Shown: positions 35,687 through 44,858 of the stretch, in pieces
Position numbering within the stretch: the stretch's first letter is position 1
How the letters are laid out: each line of letters opens with the position of its first letter
DNA from: Burkholderia sp. BCC0322
GTDB taxonomy: Bacteria > Pseudomonadota > Gammaproteobacteria > Burkholderiales > Burkholderiaceae
Assembly: GCF_902833045.1 (NCBI RefSeq)
Contig: NZ_CADFDU010000003.1
Coordinates: forward strand, 124,001-188,000
Length of the DNA: 64,000 nucleotides
Reading direction: 5' to 3'
Position numbers and translations under genes: made by a program
The notes under the pieces: model-generated
The model's database searches: none
What the model was told of the DNA's origin: nothing
What the model saw: the letters and a program-made list of their open reading frames with translations, nothing else

Positions 35687-37987
35687 ATGAATATGTCCGT
35701 CGGTGGCATTCGTCGTCTCGGCATGCGTGCGCTCCTGGTCGACGACGAGATTGCGCAGGAAACCGCAACCGGGCGCGCGGTCCGCACGCTGAGCGCGGAA
35801 CTCGCGCAGCGCGACATCGACGTGATCACGGCTACCTCGGCCGACGATGCAATCATGCTGATCCGCTCCGATCCGTCGATCCAGTGCGTGCTGCTCGACT
35901 GGGATCTCGGCGTGGACGGTCACGGGCCGTCCGAGGCCGTGGTCGACGCGATCCGGCATCGCAACGGCAACGTGCCGATCTTCCTGCTGGCCGACCGCAG
36001 CGTCGCATCGACGGTGCCGTCCGCGGTGATGGGCCAGGTCGACGATTTCGTGTGGCTGCTCGAGGATACGGCCGACTTCATCGGCGGGCGCATCCACGCG
36101 GCAATCGAACGCTATCGCGCAACCGTGCTGCCGCCGATGTTCGGCGCGCTCGCGAAATTCTCGCGCGTCTACGAATACTCGTGGCACACGCCCGGTCACA
36201 CGGGCGGCACGGGCTTCCTGAAATCGCCGGTCGGCCGCGCGTTCTTCGAATACTTCGGCGAAGCGCTGTTCCGTTCCGACCTGTCGATCTCGGTCGGCGA
36301 GCTCGGCTCGCTGCTCGACCACTCGGGCCCGATCGGCGAAAGCGAGCGCTACGCGGCGCGCGTGTTCGGCGCGCATCGCACGTATCACGTGACGAACGGC
36401 TCGTCGACGTCGAACCGCATCATCCTGATGGCGAGCGTGAGCCGCGACCAGATCGCGCTGTGCGACCGCAACTGCCACAAGTCGGCTGAGCATGCGATGA
36501 CGATGTCGGGCGCGATTCCAACCTACCTCGTGCCGACGCGCAACCGCTACGGGATCATCGGGCCGATTGCGTCGGCGCGCCTCACGCAGGCGGCGGTCCG
36601 CGAGGCGATCACGTCGAACCCGCTCACGGCCGGGCTCGCCGATCGCCAGCCGAAGCATGCGATCGTCACCAACTCGACGTACGACGGCCTGTGCTACAAC
36701 GTCGCGCGTGTCGAGGAGCTGCTCGGCGCGAGCGTCGACCGCCTGCATTTCGACGAAGCCTGGTACGGCTATGCACGTTTCAATCCGATCTACCGCGATC
36801 GCCATGCGATGCACGGCGACCCGCGCGACCATCATGTGGATCGCCCGACGGTGTTCGCGACGCAATCGACGCACAAGCTGCTGACCGCGCTGTCGCAGGC
36901 GTCGTACATCCACGTGCGCGACGGCCGCAACCCGATTCCGCATGGCCAGTTCAACGAAACATTCATGATGCACGCGTCGACGTCGCCGAACTACGCGATC
37001 ATCGCGTCGAACGACGTCGCGGCCGCGATGATGGACGGCCCCGGCGGCGAAGCGCTCACGCACGAGTCGATCGAGGAGGCCGTCGCGTTCCGGCAGATGA
37101 TCGCGCGGATGAACGGCGAGTTTGGCGCGAAAGGCGACTGGTTCTTCGAGTGCTGGCAGCCCGACACCGTGCTCGAGACGCGCACCGGCCGCACGCTGCC
37201 GTTCCACGACGCGCCGCCGGGGCTGCTGGCGAGCGACCCGTCATGCTGGGTGCTGCGCCCCGGCGCGCAATGGCACGGCTTCGGCAATATCGAGGACGGC
37301 TACTGCATGCTCGATCCGATCAAGGTGTCGATCGTCACGCCGGGCGTCGCGCCGGCCGGCGGGCTGATGCCGGTCGGCATTCCGGCGAGCGTCGTGACCG
37401 CGTATCTCGATGCACGCGGGATCGTCGTCGAGAAAACCACCGACTTCACGATCCTGTTCCTGTTCTCGATCGGTATCACGAAGGGCAAGTGGGGCTCGCT
37501 CGTCAGCGCGCTGTGCGACTTCAAGCGCGACTACGACGCGAACCTGCCGCTCGACATGGCGATTCCGTCACTGGTAAAGGCGCATGGCTCGCGCTATGCG
37601 GGCATGGGGCTGAAGGACCTGGCCGACACGATGTTCGCGGCGATGGAGCAGCTCGGCACGACGCGGTTGATGTCGGAGGCATTCTCGATCCTGCCGAAGC
37701 CGGAGATGAGCCCGGTGCGGGCGTACGAGCATCTGGTGCAGGGCCGCGTCGAGCAGGTCACGCTCGACGCGCTGGCCGGGCGCACGGTCGCCACCGGCGT
37801 CGTGCCGTATCCGCCGGGTATTCCGCTGCTGATGCCGGGCGAGAACGCGGGGCCGGCCGGCGGCGCGGTGCTCGGCTACCTGAAGGCGCTCGAAGCGTAC
37901 GACCGACGCTTCCCGGGCTTCGCGCACGACACGCACGGCGTGGAAGTCGAGGACGGTACGTACCGCGTGACCTGTCTGACGGCCTGA
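35687..37987 (+). CDS. Arginine-decarboxylase-like PLP enzyme (AdiA type)
   Basis: A 766-residue Orn/Lys/Arg decarboxylase. The N-terminal wing domain (MRALLVDDEIAQETATGRAV) has a response-regulator-like fold, then the core: YSWHTPGHTGGTGFL, HVTNGSSTSNRIILMA, HFDEAWYGYARFNP and the PLP lysine (about 397) in FATQSTHKLLTALSQASYIHV. Sequence after the lysine (NETFMMHASTSPNYAIIASNDVA; LDPIKVSIVTPG; TTDFTILFLFSIGITKGKWGSLVS) follows E. coli AdiA more closely than CadA, so arginine is the likely substrate, giving agmatine. The ATG at 35687 has a GAGGGC site; an earlier in-frame ATG at 35573 has no support. It lies 46 bases before potE. Confidence 0.88.
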   Translation: MNMSVGGIRRLGMRALLVDDEIAQETATGRAVRTLSAELAQRDIDVITATSADDAIMLIRSDPSIQCVLLDWDLGVDGHGPSEAVVDAIRHRNGNVPIFLLADRSVASTVPSAVMGQVDDFVWLLEDTADFIGGRIHAAIERYRATVLPPMFGALAKFSRVYEYSWHTPGHTGGTGFLKSPVGRAFFEYFGEALFRSDLSISVGELGSLLDHSGPIGESERYAARVFGAHRTYHVTNGSSTSNRIILMASVSRDQIALCDRNCHKSAEHAMTMSGAIPTYLVPTRNRYGIIGPIASARLTQAAVREAITSNPLTAGLADRQPKHAIVTNSTYDGLCYNVARVEELLGASVDRLHFDEAWYGYARFNPIYRDRHAMHGDPRDHHVDRPTVFATQSTHKLLTALSQASYIHVRDGRNPIPHGQFNETFMMHASTSPNYAIIASNDVAAAMMDGPGGEALTHESIEEAVAFRQMIARMNGEFGAKGDWFFECWQPDTVLETRTGRTLPFHDAPPGLLASDPSCWVLRPGAQWHGFGNIEDGYCMLDPIKVSIVTPGVAPAGGLMPVGIPASVVTAYLDARGIVVEKTTDFTILFLFSIGITKGKWGSLVSALCDFKRDYDANLPLDMAIPSLVKAHGSRYAGMGLKDLADTMFAAMEQLGTTRLMSEAFSILPKPEMSPVRAYEHLVQGRVEQVTLDALAGRTVATGVVPYPPGIPLLMPGENAGPAGGAVLGYLKALEAYDRRFPGFAHDTHGVEVEDGTYRVTCLTA

Positions 37988-38033
37988 ACGAGCGACCGGC
38001 CGTCCAACGGCCTCACATCGAAGGATCGACATC

Positions 38034-39419
38034 ATGGAAAACGCAGCGCGCCTATCCGACGCGGCCCCGGCGGCCGCGCCGAAGAACCGGATGAACGTCT
38101 GGCAGCTGACCATCCTCACGGCGGTCAACATGATGGGCTCCGGCATCATCCTGCTGCCGTCGAAGCTCGCGCAGGTCGGCACGATCTCGCTGCTGTCGTG
38201 GATCGTCACCGCCGGCGGCTCGCTCGCGCTGGCCTATGCATTCGCGCGCTGCGGGATGCTGAGCCGCAAGCCGGGCGGGATGGGCGGCTACGCGGAATAC
38301 GCGTTCGGCAAGGCCGGCAACTACATGGCGAACTACACGTACGGGCTGTCGCTCGTGATCGCCAACGTAGCGATCGGCGTCACGGCCGTCGGCTACGGCA
38401 CCGTGCTGTTCGATGCGACGCTGTCGCCGGTGCAGACCGGCCTCTGGACGATCTTCCTGCTCGTGCTGACGACGGTCGCGAACTTCGGCGGTTCGCGCAT
38501 CACCGGGCGGATCGGCGCGGTGACGGTGTGGGGCGTGATCATTCCGGTCGTCGTCGTGTCGCTGATCGGCTGGTTCTGGTTCAGCGGCGCGACCTGGGGC
38601 GCCGCGTGGAATCCGAACAACATGCCGTTCGGGCCCGCCGTCGGCAGCTCGATCGCGGTGACGCTGTGGGCTTTCCTCGGGCTCGAATCGGCGTGCGCGA
38701 ACTCGGACGCCGTCGAGAATCCGGAGCGCAACGTGCCGATCGCCGTGCTCGGCGGCACGATCGCGTCGGCGATCTTCTACATCGTGTCGACCAACGTGAT
38801 CGCGGGGATCGTGCCCAACGCGATCCTCGCGAAGTCGAATGCGCCGTTCGGCATCGCGTTTGCGACGATGTTTACGCCGACCGTCGGCACGATCGTCACC
38901 GCGCTGATGGTGATCGCATGCATCGGCTCGCTGCTCGGCTGGCAGTTCACGGTCGCGCAGGTATTCAAGAGCTCGGCGGACGTCGGTTACTTCCTGCCGG
39001 TGTTCGCGCGTGCGACGCGCACCGGCACGCCGATCGTCGGAATGGTGATCCTGCTGGTCGCGCAGGTCGCGCTGGCGCTGATGACGATCAGCCCGGAGCT
39101 GAGCAGCCAGTTCCAGAAGATCGTCGATCTCGCGGTCGTCACGAACCTCGTGCCCTACGTGATGTCGATGGCCGCGCTGATCACGATCCAGAAGGTCGCG
39201 AAGGTGCCGCCGGCGAAGGCGCTGCTGACGAACGTGATTGCGATGGTGGCCACCGCATACAGCTTCTATGCGCTGTTCAGCTCGGGCGAGCAGGCGCTGA
39301 TGCTCGGCGGCCTGTGCGTGTTCCTGGGCTGGACGCTGTTCGGCTTCGTCAGCGCGCGCTTCTACCAGATGGAAGTCGACGCCCATGTGAAGGAGCCGGG
39401 GAAGTCGCTGCAGGCGTGA
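38034..39419 (+). CDS. potE: PotE-type amino acid/polyamine antiporter
   Basis: A 461-residue APC-superfamily antiporter with 12 membrane segments. It matches E. coli PotE over almost its whole length: QLTILTAVNMMGSGIILLPSKLAQ, GGMGGYAEYAFGKAG, ANVAIGVTAVGYGTVL, GSSIAVTLWAFLGLESACAN, ENPERNVPIAVLGGT, SLLGWQFTVAQVFKSSADVGYF. PotE exchanges ornithine for putrescine; with the upstream arginine-decarboxylase-like enzyme it could also exchange arginine and agmatine. The unusual pairing of a PotE-like carrier with an AdiA-like enzyme in one operon leaves the substrate open. AAGGA site before the ATG. Confidence 0.92.
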   Translation: MENAARLSDAAPAAAPKNRMNVWQLTILTAVNMMGSGIILLPSKLAQVGTISLLSWIVTAGGSLALAYAFARCGMLSRKPGGMGGYAEYAFGKAGNYMANYTYGLSLVIANVAIGVTAVGYGTVLFDATLSPVQTGLWTIFLLVLTTVANFGGSRITGRIGAVTVWGVIIPVVVVSLIGWFWFSGATWGAAWNPNNMPFGPAVGSSIAVTLWAFLGLESACANSDAVENPERNVPIAVLGGTIASAIFYIVSTNVIAGIVPNAILAKSNAPFGIAFATMFTPTVGTIVTALMVIACIGSLLGWQFTVAQVFKSSADVGYFLPVFARATRTGTPIVGMVILLVAQVALALMTISPELSSQFQKIVDLAVVTNLVPYVMSMAALITIQKVAKVPPAKALLTNVIAMVATAYSFYALFSSGEQALMLGGLCVFLGWTLFGFVSARFYQMEVDAHVKEPGKSLQA

Positions 39420-39439
39420 CGGGGCGGCGGTCGCCGCCG

Positions 39440-40348
39440 TTATCGGGCGGGGCGGGCCAGCAGCGGCGGGAGGTCCTGCTTCAGCAGGTCGACGACGGCC
39501 TGCACGCGCGGCGGCAGCGGCCGCTGCGCGTGCACGAGCACGTTGAGCGCGAAGTCGGGAATCACGTACCGCGGCAGCAGCTCGACGAGCGTGCCGGCCG
39601 CGAGCGCGTCGGCGCAGGCCGGCTGCTGGACCACGCCGATGCCGCCGCCGGCCATGATCGTGTCGAACATCGGGCGCCAGTGGCTCGTCGTCATGATCGT
39701 GCGGATGCGCGCGTAGTCGAGCGAGCCGCCGTCGCGCTGCAGCGGCAACCGTTCGCTGGCGAAGACGCCTTTCACGCGGATGAACGGATGGTTTGCGAGA
39801 TCGGCCGCCGTGTCGATCGGGCCGTGCCGCTCGAGATACGACGGCGCGGCGACGAGCCGGCGGCCGACCGCGCCGACCGGATGCGCGACGAACCCGCCGT
39901 CGCCGAGCTGTCCGACGCGGATCGAGATGTCGACGCCTTCGGTGACCGGATCGACGAGGTCGTCGTTCAGGACCAGATCGACGTGCAGATTCGGATACGC
40001 GGTGCGGACATGCATCAGCACGCCCGGCAGCACGACCTCGCCGACGCATTGCGGCGCCGCGAGCCGGATCGTGCCGTCGAGCGCGTTTTCCGTCTTCGAC
40101 ACCGACGCGACCGCGTCGTCGGCTGCTTCGAGCAGCGCCTTGCTGCGTTCGTAGAAGATCCGGCCTTCTTCCGTGCATGCAAGGGTGCGCGCACTGCGCA
40201 ACAGGAGCCGGGTGCCGAGATGCTTCTCGAGTCGCTCGATGCGCTCGCTGACGGCCGGCTGGCCGATGTCGAGATCCCGCGCCGCGCCGGACATCGTGCC
40301 GCGCTCGACCACCCTGACGTAGATGCGCATCGTCGCCAGCAAATCCAT
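39440..40348 (-). CDS. LysR-family transcriptional regulator
   Basis: A 302-residue LTTR with helix-turn-helix at residues about 4-45 (MRIYVRVVERGTMSGAARDL then GQPAVSERIERLEKHLGTRLL) and a CrgA/DmlR-type effector domain (AAPQCVGEVVLPGVLMHV; VDISIRVGQLGDGG; NHPFIRVKG). It is convergent with potE (20 bases between stops, with a GC-rich hairpin GGCGGCG/CGCCGCC between them) and divergent from the gene at 40523. Its target is not evident. Confidence 0.9.
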   Translation of the reverse strand: MDLLATMRIYVRVVERGTMSGAARDLDIGQPAVSERIERLEKHLGTRLLLRSARTLACTEEGRIFYERSKALLEAADDAVASVSKTENALDGTIRLAAPQCVGEVVLPGVLMHVRTAYPNLHVDLVLNDDLVDPVTEGVDISIRVGQLGDGGFVAHPVGAVGRRLVAAPSYLERHGPIDTAADLANHPFIRVKGVFASERLPLQRDGGSLDYARIRTIMTTSHWRPMFDTIMAGGGIGVVQQPACADALAAGTLVELLPRYVIPDFALNVLVHAQRPLPPRVQAVVDLLKQDLPPLLARPAR

Positions 40349-40522
40349 GAAGTCGCGCCCCTTGTCCGGTTCCGGTTGATGCCGATCGACGGATGGTACC
40401 AAAGCAGGGCGGCGCGAAGGTGCGCGGCGAACCGATACTGACCATCGGTTGCCGAAGCCGCGTGTGTTCGCCGGTGCGATGCGTGACAATGTGTTTCCGT
40501 GCGATCGACTGGAGAAGAAGAC

Positions 40523-41107
40523 ATGACGCAACAGGATGACGTGGTGCGCACGCGCTGCGTCGCATGGCAGACCGTGCGGACGTGGCAGGCGGCCGAATGG
40601 TGCCGGCTCGTCGAGTCGCGAACGGGAATCGACCTGTCGGGTTCGGTGTCGGGCGCGATCGACGGCACGCCGTTTCGCATCGAATATGCGATCGCATGTG
40701 GCGCCGACTGGCTCACGCGCTCGGCACGCATCACGCAGTGGGGCGGCATGCAGCCGCCGCGGCAGTGGGATATCGCGTGCGACGCGGGGCGATGGACGAT
40801 CGATGGCGTCGACGTACCGGCGCTCGCGGGCGCGACCGACGTCGATCTCGGTTTCAGCCCGTCGACGAACACGCTGCCGATCCGGCGGCTCGGGCTGGCC
40901 GTCGGCGAGTCGGCCGTGATTCGTACCGCGTGGCTGCGCTTTCCGGATTTCGAGTTCGTGCGCGGCGAGCAGCGCTATACGCGTACGGCGGAGCACGTGT
41001 ATCGCTACGAAAGCGGCACGTATGCGGCCGATGTCGCGGTCGACGAAGCAGGCCTCGTCACCGACTACGACGAATGGCGGCGCATCGGCGCGACGCCCGC
41101 ATGCTGA
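40523..41107 (+). CDS. Putative glycolipid-binding domain protein
   Basis: A 194-residue soluble protein that fits the putative glycolipid-binding family (Pfam Glycolipid_bind): VAWQTVRTWQAAEWCRLVES, FRIEYAIACGADWLTRSARI, AGRWTIDGVDVPALAGATDVDLGFSPSTNTLPIRRL and a final YRYESGTYAADVAVDEAGLVTDY. The family has about this length. No signal peptide or membrane segment. The GGAGAAGAAG site sets the ATG at 40523. It is divergent from a LysR gene, 174 bases apart. Confidence 0.82.
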   Translation: MTQQDDVVRTRCVAWQTVRTWQAAEWCRLVESRTGIDLSGSVSGAIDGTPFRIEYAIACGADWLTRSARITQWGGMQPPRQWDIACDAGRWTIDGVDVPALAGATDVDLGFSPSTNTLPIRRLGLAVGESAVIRTAWLRFPDFEFVRGEQRYTRTAEHVYRYESGTYAADVAVDEAGLVTDYDEWRRIGATPAC

Positions 41108-41146
41108 TGCACGCGTACCGCGCCGTGTGCCGGTAGCGGCGCCGCG

Positions 41147-42139
41147 TCAGCGTGCGCTCGCGACCGACAGCTTGCCCGGAATCAGTTTCAGTGCGCTGAA
41201 GGTATCGGCGATGGTCTGCTGATAGGCGAGCGTCGCGTCGCCGATCGGCTGCACGCCGTAGCCGGCGCGCTTGAGCGCGACTTCGAGCGTCGGCGCGTCG
41301 AGGCCGACGAGCGGCGACAGTAGCGTGGCGACTTCGGGCACATGGTCGCGCGCCCAGCGGTCGACCGCGTCGACTTCGTCGAGCAGCGCGCGCAGCACCT
41401 GCGGGTGCGTGGCCGCGTATTTGCGCGCGGCGAGGTAGTACTGCGTATTGCGCACGAGCCCTTCGCCGTTCGCGATCACGCGTGCGCCGATCTGCCGCTC
41501 GGCGGCGGCCAGGTACGGATCCCAGATCACCCATGCATCGACGCTGCGCTGCACGAACGCGGCGCGGGCGTCGGCGGGCGTCAGGTAGATCGGCTGGATG
41601 TCGGCATACGTCAGGCCTGCGCGTTCGAGCGCCTTCACGAGCAGGAAGTGGACGTTCGAACCCTTGTTGAACGCGACCTTCTTGCCGCGCAGCTGCGCGA
41701 CGGTGCGGATCGTCGAATCGGGCAGCACGACGATCGCCTCGCCCTGCGGCGCGGGGGGCTCGTTGCCGATATAGACGAAATCGACGCCGCCCGCCTGCGC
41801 GAAGATCGGCGGCGTCTCGCCGACCGTGCCGACGTCGATCGCGCCGGCGTTCAGGCCCTCGAGCAATTGCGGGCCGGCCGGGAATTCAAGCCACTGCACG
41901 GTGACGCCCTGGCTCGCGAGCCGCTTCTCCAGCGTGCCGCGCGCCTTGAGTACGACGAAGTTGCCGTATTTCTGGAAACCGATGCGCAGCCGCGTGCCGC
42001 TGTCTTGCGCGTGCGCGGGCAGGCCCGCGAGCGGGCCGAGCGCGAGCCCGGCCAGCCCGGCGGCCGCGCCTTGCAGCCACTGGCGGCGATGCGGGTTCGC
42101 CGGTGTCGGTTCAACGTCTGCGTGCGGTGTGTCGTTCAT
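41147..42139 (-). CDS. Aliphatic sulfonate ABC transporter substrate-binding protein (SsuA-like)
   Basis: A 330-residue periplasmic binding protein of the SsuA/TauA/NMT1 type. Residues 18-45 form a signal peptide with a twin-Arg start (HRRQWLQGAAAGLAGLALG ... AHAQ). The mature part has LRIGFQKYGNFVVLKARGTLEKRL, AGAIDVGTVGETPPIFAQA and LRGKKVAFNKGSNVHFLLVKALE, classic SsuA motifs. No permease or ATPase gene adjoins it; the transporter at 47-51 kb, which has its own binding protein, may serve it. Stop lies convergent to the glycolipid-binding gene. Confidence 0.9.
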   Translation of the reverse strand: MNDTPHADVEPTPANPHRRQWLQGAAAGLAGLALGPLAGLPAHAQDSGTRLRIGFQKYGNFVVLKARGTLEKRLASQGVTVQWLEFPAGPQLLEGLNAGAIDVGTVGETPPIFAQAGGVDFVYIGNEPPAPQGEAIVVLPDSTIRTVAQLRGKKVAFNKGSNVHFLLVKALERAGLTYADIQPIYLTPADARAAFVQRSVDAWVIWDPYLAAAERQIGARVIANGEGLVRNTQYYLAARKYAATHPQVLRALLDEVDAVDRWARDHVPEVATLLSPLVGLDAPTLEVALKRAGYGVQPIGDATLAYQQTIADTFSALKLIPGKLSVASAR

Positions 42140-42404
42140 CGAGGCGTCCTGCGTGCGAAGGAGCGGGCCGCGCGCGAAAGGCGCGCGGTTGGCGCAGGGC
42201 GGGGCCGGGTGCGGGCGCTGTACGCCACGGGCCGGCCCGCGCCGGACTCGTGACGATACGTCCATGCGCGCCGGCGGCCAACCAACGAATGCGCATATGC
42301 AAATCAGCGGCGGACTCGTTGAAGATGTGTCGAGCCGGTGATTCGCACAAGCGCCGTCGGCACGGCGGCCCGCGCCGACGCTCGATGAACGGCTGACGCG
42401 ACCC

Positions 42405-42812
42405 TCAATCGGAGCCGGCCGGGCTTTCCTCGATCGAATCGACGCGATCCGGATAGAACGCGAGATGCCCGCGGATCGCATCGACGGCCGGATAGGGCGC
42501 CTCGTAGGTCCAGACGGCATTGACCGCGCGCTCGCCGCCGGCCGGAATCGAGTAGTAGGCGGCGTCGCCCTTGTACGGGCAGTACGTCGCGTGGTCGGTG
42601 CGTTGCAGCAGCGTCAGGTCGGCGTCCTCGCGCGGGATGTAGAACACGGCCGGGTAAGCGGCTTCGCGCAGCGCCAGCGCGCGGCGCGTATCCGCGACCA
42701 CCTTGCCGGCCGCCTTGACCACGACGCGCCGCGGGTGCGGTTCGACCGTGATCGGGTGATCGGGGCCCGGCGTCTTCACCGGGCGAGCGGGCGTATCGGA
42801 GCTGACAGGCAT
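42405..42812 (-). CDS. DUF427 domain protein
   Basis: A 135-residue protein of the DUF427 family: PHPRRVVVKAAGKVVADTRRALALREAAYPAVFYIPREDADLTLLQRTDHATYCPYKGDAAYYSI is the full domain core, with the diagnostic CPYKGDAAYY. The start ATG at 42810-42812 is set by an AGGAGG ribosome binding site. The family's biochemical role is not established. It is single, between an SsuA-like gene and dppA. Confidence 0.9.
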   Translation of the reverse strand: MPVSSDTPARPVKTPGPDHPITVEPHPRRVVVKAAGKVVADTRRALALREAAYPAVFYIPREDADLTLLQRTDHATYCPYKGDAAYYSIPAGGERAVNAVWTYEAPYPAVDAIRGHLAFYPDRVDSIEESPAGSD

Positions 42813-43101
42813 CGTGGGTCCTCCTGGAATCGGCGGCGCGGCGCTACCGGGCGGATCCCGGCGCGTCCGTGCCGACGTTGGCCAGCCGATACGATGCGCC
42901 ATTTCGGGCGAGTCTGCAGGGGGCCGGAAGACGGCGGGGCGAGACGGCCGCCCGGCGCTCGCGTGGACGTTTTCGTGCACGGGCAGCGGGATGCATCCAC
43001 GACGATAAGCAACGCGAAATTAATTGGTAAGCGATCGGCGGGCGGCGCGCGAAGATCGGCCGTCGTCATTTGCATGACAGCCCTCTGCTGTCCCCGTCAC
43101 C

Positions 43102-44763
43102 ATGAAGAACGCTTTCGTTTCGTCAGCCGCGCGTCGTACGCGTGGCGCATTTCCTGCCGCGACGGCCCTGCGCTGCATCGCGGCGTCGCTGCTGCTTGCC
43201 GGCGCGGCCACGCAGGCGCTCGCCGCGCCGGCCGGCAAGACGCTCGTGTTTTGCACCGAAGGCAGCCCTGCCGGCTTCGATCCGGGCCAGCACACGACGA
43301 GCACCGATTTCGACGCGAGCACCTACCCGGTCTACAACGGGCTCGTGCAGTTCAAGCGCGGCACGCTCGATCTCGAACCCGCGCTCGCGACGAGCTGGGA
43401 CGTGTCGCCCGACCAGCGCACGATCACGTTCCACTTGCGGCGCGGCGTGAAATTCCAGACCACCGCGTGGTTCAAGCCGACGCGGCCATTCCAGGCCGAC
43501 GACGTCGTTTTCACGTTCCGCCGGATGCTCGATCCCGACGATCCGTTCCGCAAGGCCTACCCGGTCAGCTTCCCGTATTTCAGCGACCTCGGTTTCGACC
43601 GCAACGTCGAGCGCATCGAGAAGGTCGACGACGACACGGTGCGCTTCGTGCTCAAGACGCCCGACGTCGTTTTCGTGCGCAATCTCGCGATGGCGTTCGC
43701 GTCGATCCTGTCGGCCGAGTATGCGTCGCAGCTCGCGGCGCGCCACCGCGAGGCCGACATCAACCAGTTCCCGGTCGGTACCGGGCCGTTCCTGCTGCGC
43801 ACGTACCAGAAGGACGCGCTGATCCGCTACGACGCGAATCCCGACTACTGGAAGCCGGATGACGTGAAGCTCGCGCGCCTCGTGTTCGCGATCACGCCCG
43901 ATCCGGCCGCGCGCCTGCAGAAGCTGGTGGCCGGCGAGTGCCAGGTATCGGCATTCCCGCGGCCGGCCGATCTCGACACGGTGCGGCGCGACCCGAAACT
44001 GACGTTGTTCTCGGGGATGGGCTTCAACGTCGGCTTCGTCGCGTACAACACGCAGCATGCGCCGCTCGATCGCGTCGACGTGCGGCGTGCGCTCGACATC
44101 GCGATCGACAAGGCGGCGATCGTGAAGACCGTGTTCAACGGAGACGCGAAGATCGCGACGAACCCGATGCCGCCCGCGCAATGGTCGTACAACCCGCGCC
44201 TGAAGGATGCGCCGCGCGATCCGGCGGCCGCGAAGGCGCTGCTTGCGCAGGCCGGGTTCCCGAACGGCTTCGACCTGACGCTGTGGGCGATGCCCGTGCA
44301 GCGGCCGTACAACCCGAATGCGCAGTTGATGGCGCAGCTGATCCAGCAGGACTGGGCGAGGATCGGCGTGCGCGCGAGGATCGTCAGCTACGAATGGGGC
44401 GAATACAACCGCCGCGCGAAGCACGACGGGCAGCACGACGCGATCCTGTACGGCTGGTCGGGCGACAACGGAGACCCCGACAACTGGCTCGGGACGCTGC
44501 TCGGCTGCGACGCGGTGCATGGCAGCAATCTCGCGAAGTGGTGCAACCAGGATTTCGAGAAGCTGGTGGATGCGGCGCGCGCCAATGCGGACGTCGCGAA
44601 ACGCACGGCGCTGTACGAACAGGCGCAGGTCGTGTTCAAGGACCAGGTGCCGTTCACGCCGATCGCGACGTCGATCGTGTCGCTGCCCGTGTCCAAGCGC
44701 GTACACGGGCTGACGTTCTCGCCGCTGGGTGGGCACCGCTTCGACGGGGTCTGGCTGGATTGA
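43102..44763 (+). CDS. dppA: DppA-like dipeptide ABC transporter substrate-binding protein
   Basis: A 553-residue periplasmic peptide-binding protein (SBP family 5). A signal peptide (cleavage after ALA, about residue 41) is followed by KTLVFCTEGSPAGFDPGQHT, which matches E. coli DppA, as do TFHLRRGVKFQ, FPVGTGPFLLRTYQKDALIRYDAN, LWAMPVQRPYNPNAQLMAQLIQ and GWSGDNGDPDNWLGTLLGCD. No dppBCDF genes are beside it, so it is an orphan binding protein in this window. The long, twin-basic N-terminus is slightly unusual for DppA. Stop is followed by a hairpin. Confidence 0.92.
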   Translation: MKNAFVSSAARRTRGAFPAATALRCIAASLLLAGAATQALAAPAGKTLVFCTEGSPAGFDPGQHTTSTDFDASTYPVYNGLVQFKRGTLDLEPALATSWDVSPDQRTITFHLRRGVKFQTTAWFKPTRPFQADDVVFTFRRMLDPDDPFRKAYPVSFPYFSDLGFDRNVERIEKVDDDTVRFVLKTPDVVFVRNLAMAFASILSAEYASQLAARHREADINQFPVGTGPFLLRTYQKDALIRYDANPDYWKPDDVKLARLVFAITPDPAARLQKLVAGECQVSAFPRPADLDTVRRDPKLTLFSGMGFNVGFVAYNTQHAPLDRVDVRRALDIAIDKAAIVKTVFNGDAKIATNPMPPAQWSYNPRLKDAPRDPAAAKALLAQAGFPNGFDLTLWAMPVQRPYNPNAQLMAQLIQQDWARIGVRARIVSYEWGEYNRRAKHDGQHDAILYGWSGDNGDPDNWLGTLLGCDAVHGSNLAKWCNQDFEKLVDAARANADVAKRTALYEQAQVVFKDQVPFTPIATSIVSLPVSKRVHGLTFSPLGGHRFDGVWLD

Positions 44764-44775
44764 CGGGGAGAGCCG

Positions 44776-44798
44776 CGCGGACGGTGCTTTCGTCCGCG
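44776..44798. terminator. Hairpin between convergent dppA and dioxygenase genes
   Basis: 8-bp stem CGCGGACG/CGTCCGCG with a GTGCTTT loop 13 bases past the dppA stop. No T-run follows on either strand, so it is a possible weak bidirectional terminator. Confidence 0.35.
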
Positions 44799-44858
44799 GG
44801 CTGTGACGACGGGAACGGCCGGCGCGATGCAGTGCGCGCCGGCCACCGTCAAGCCGGT

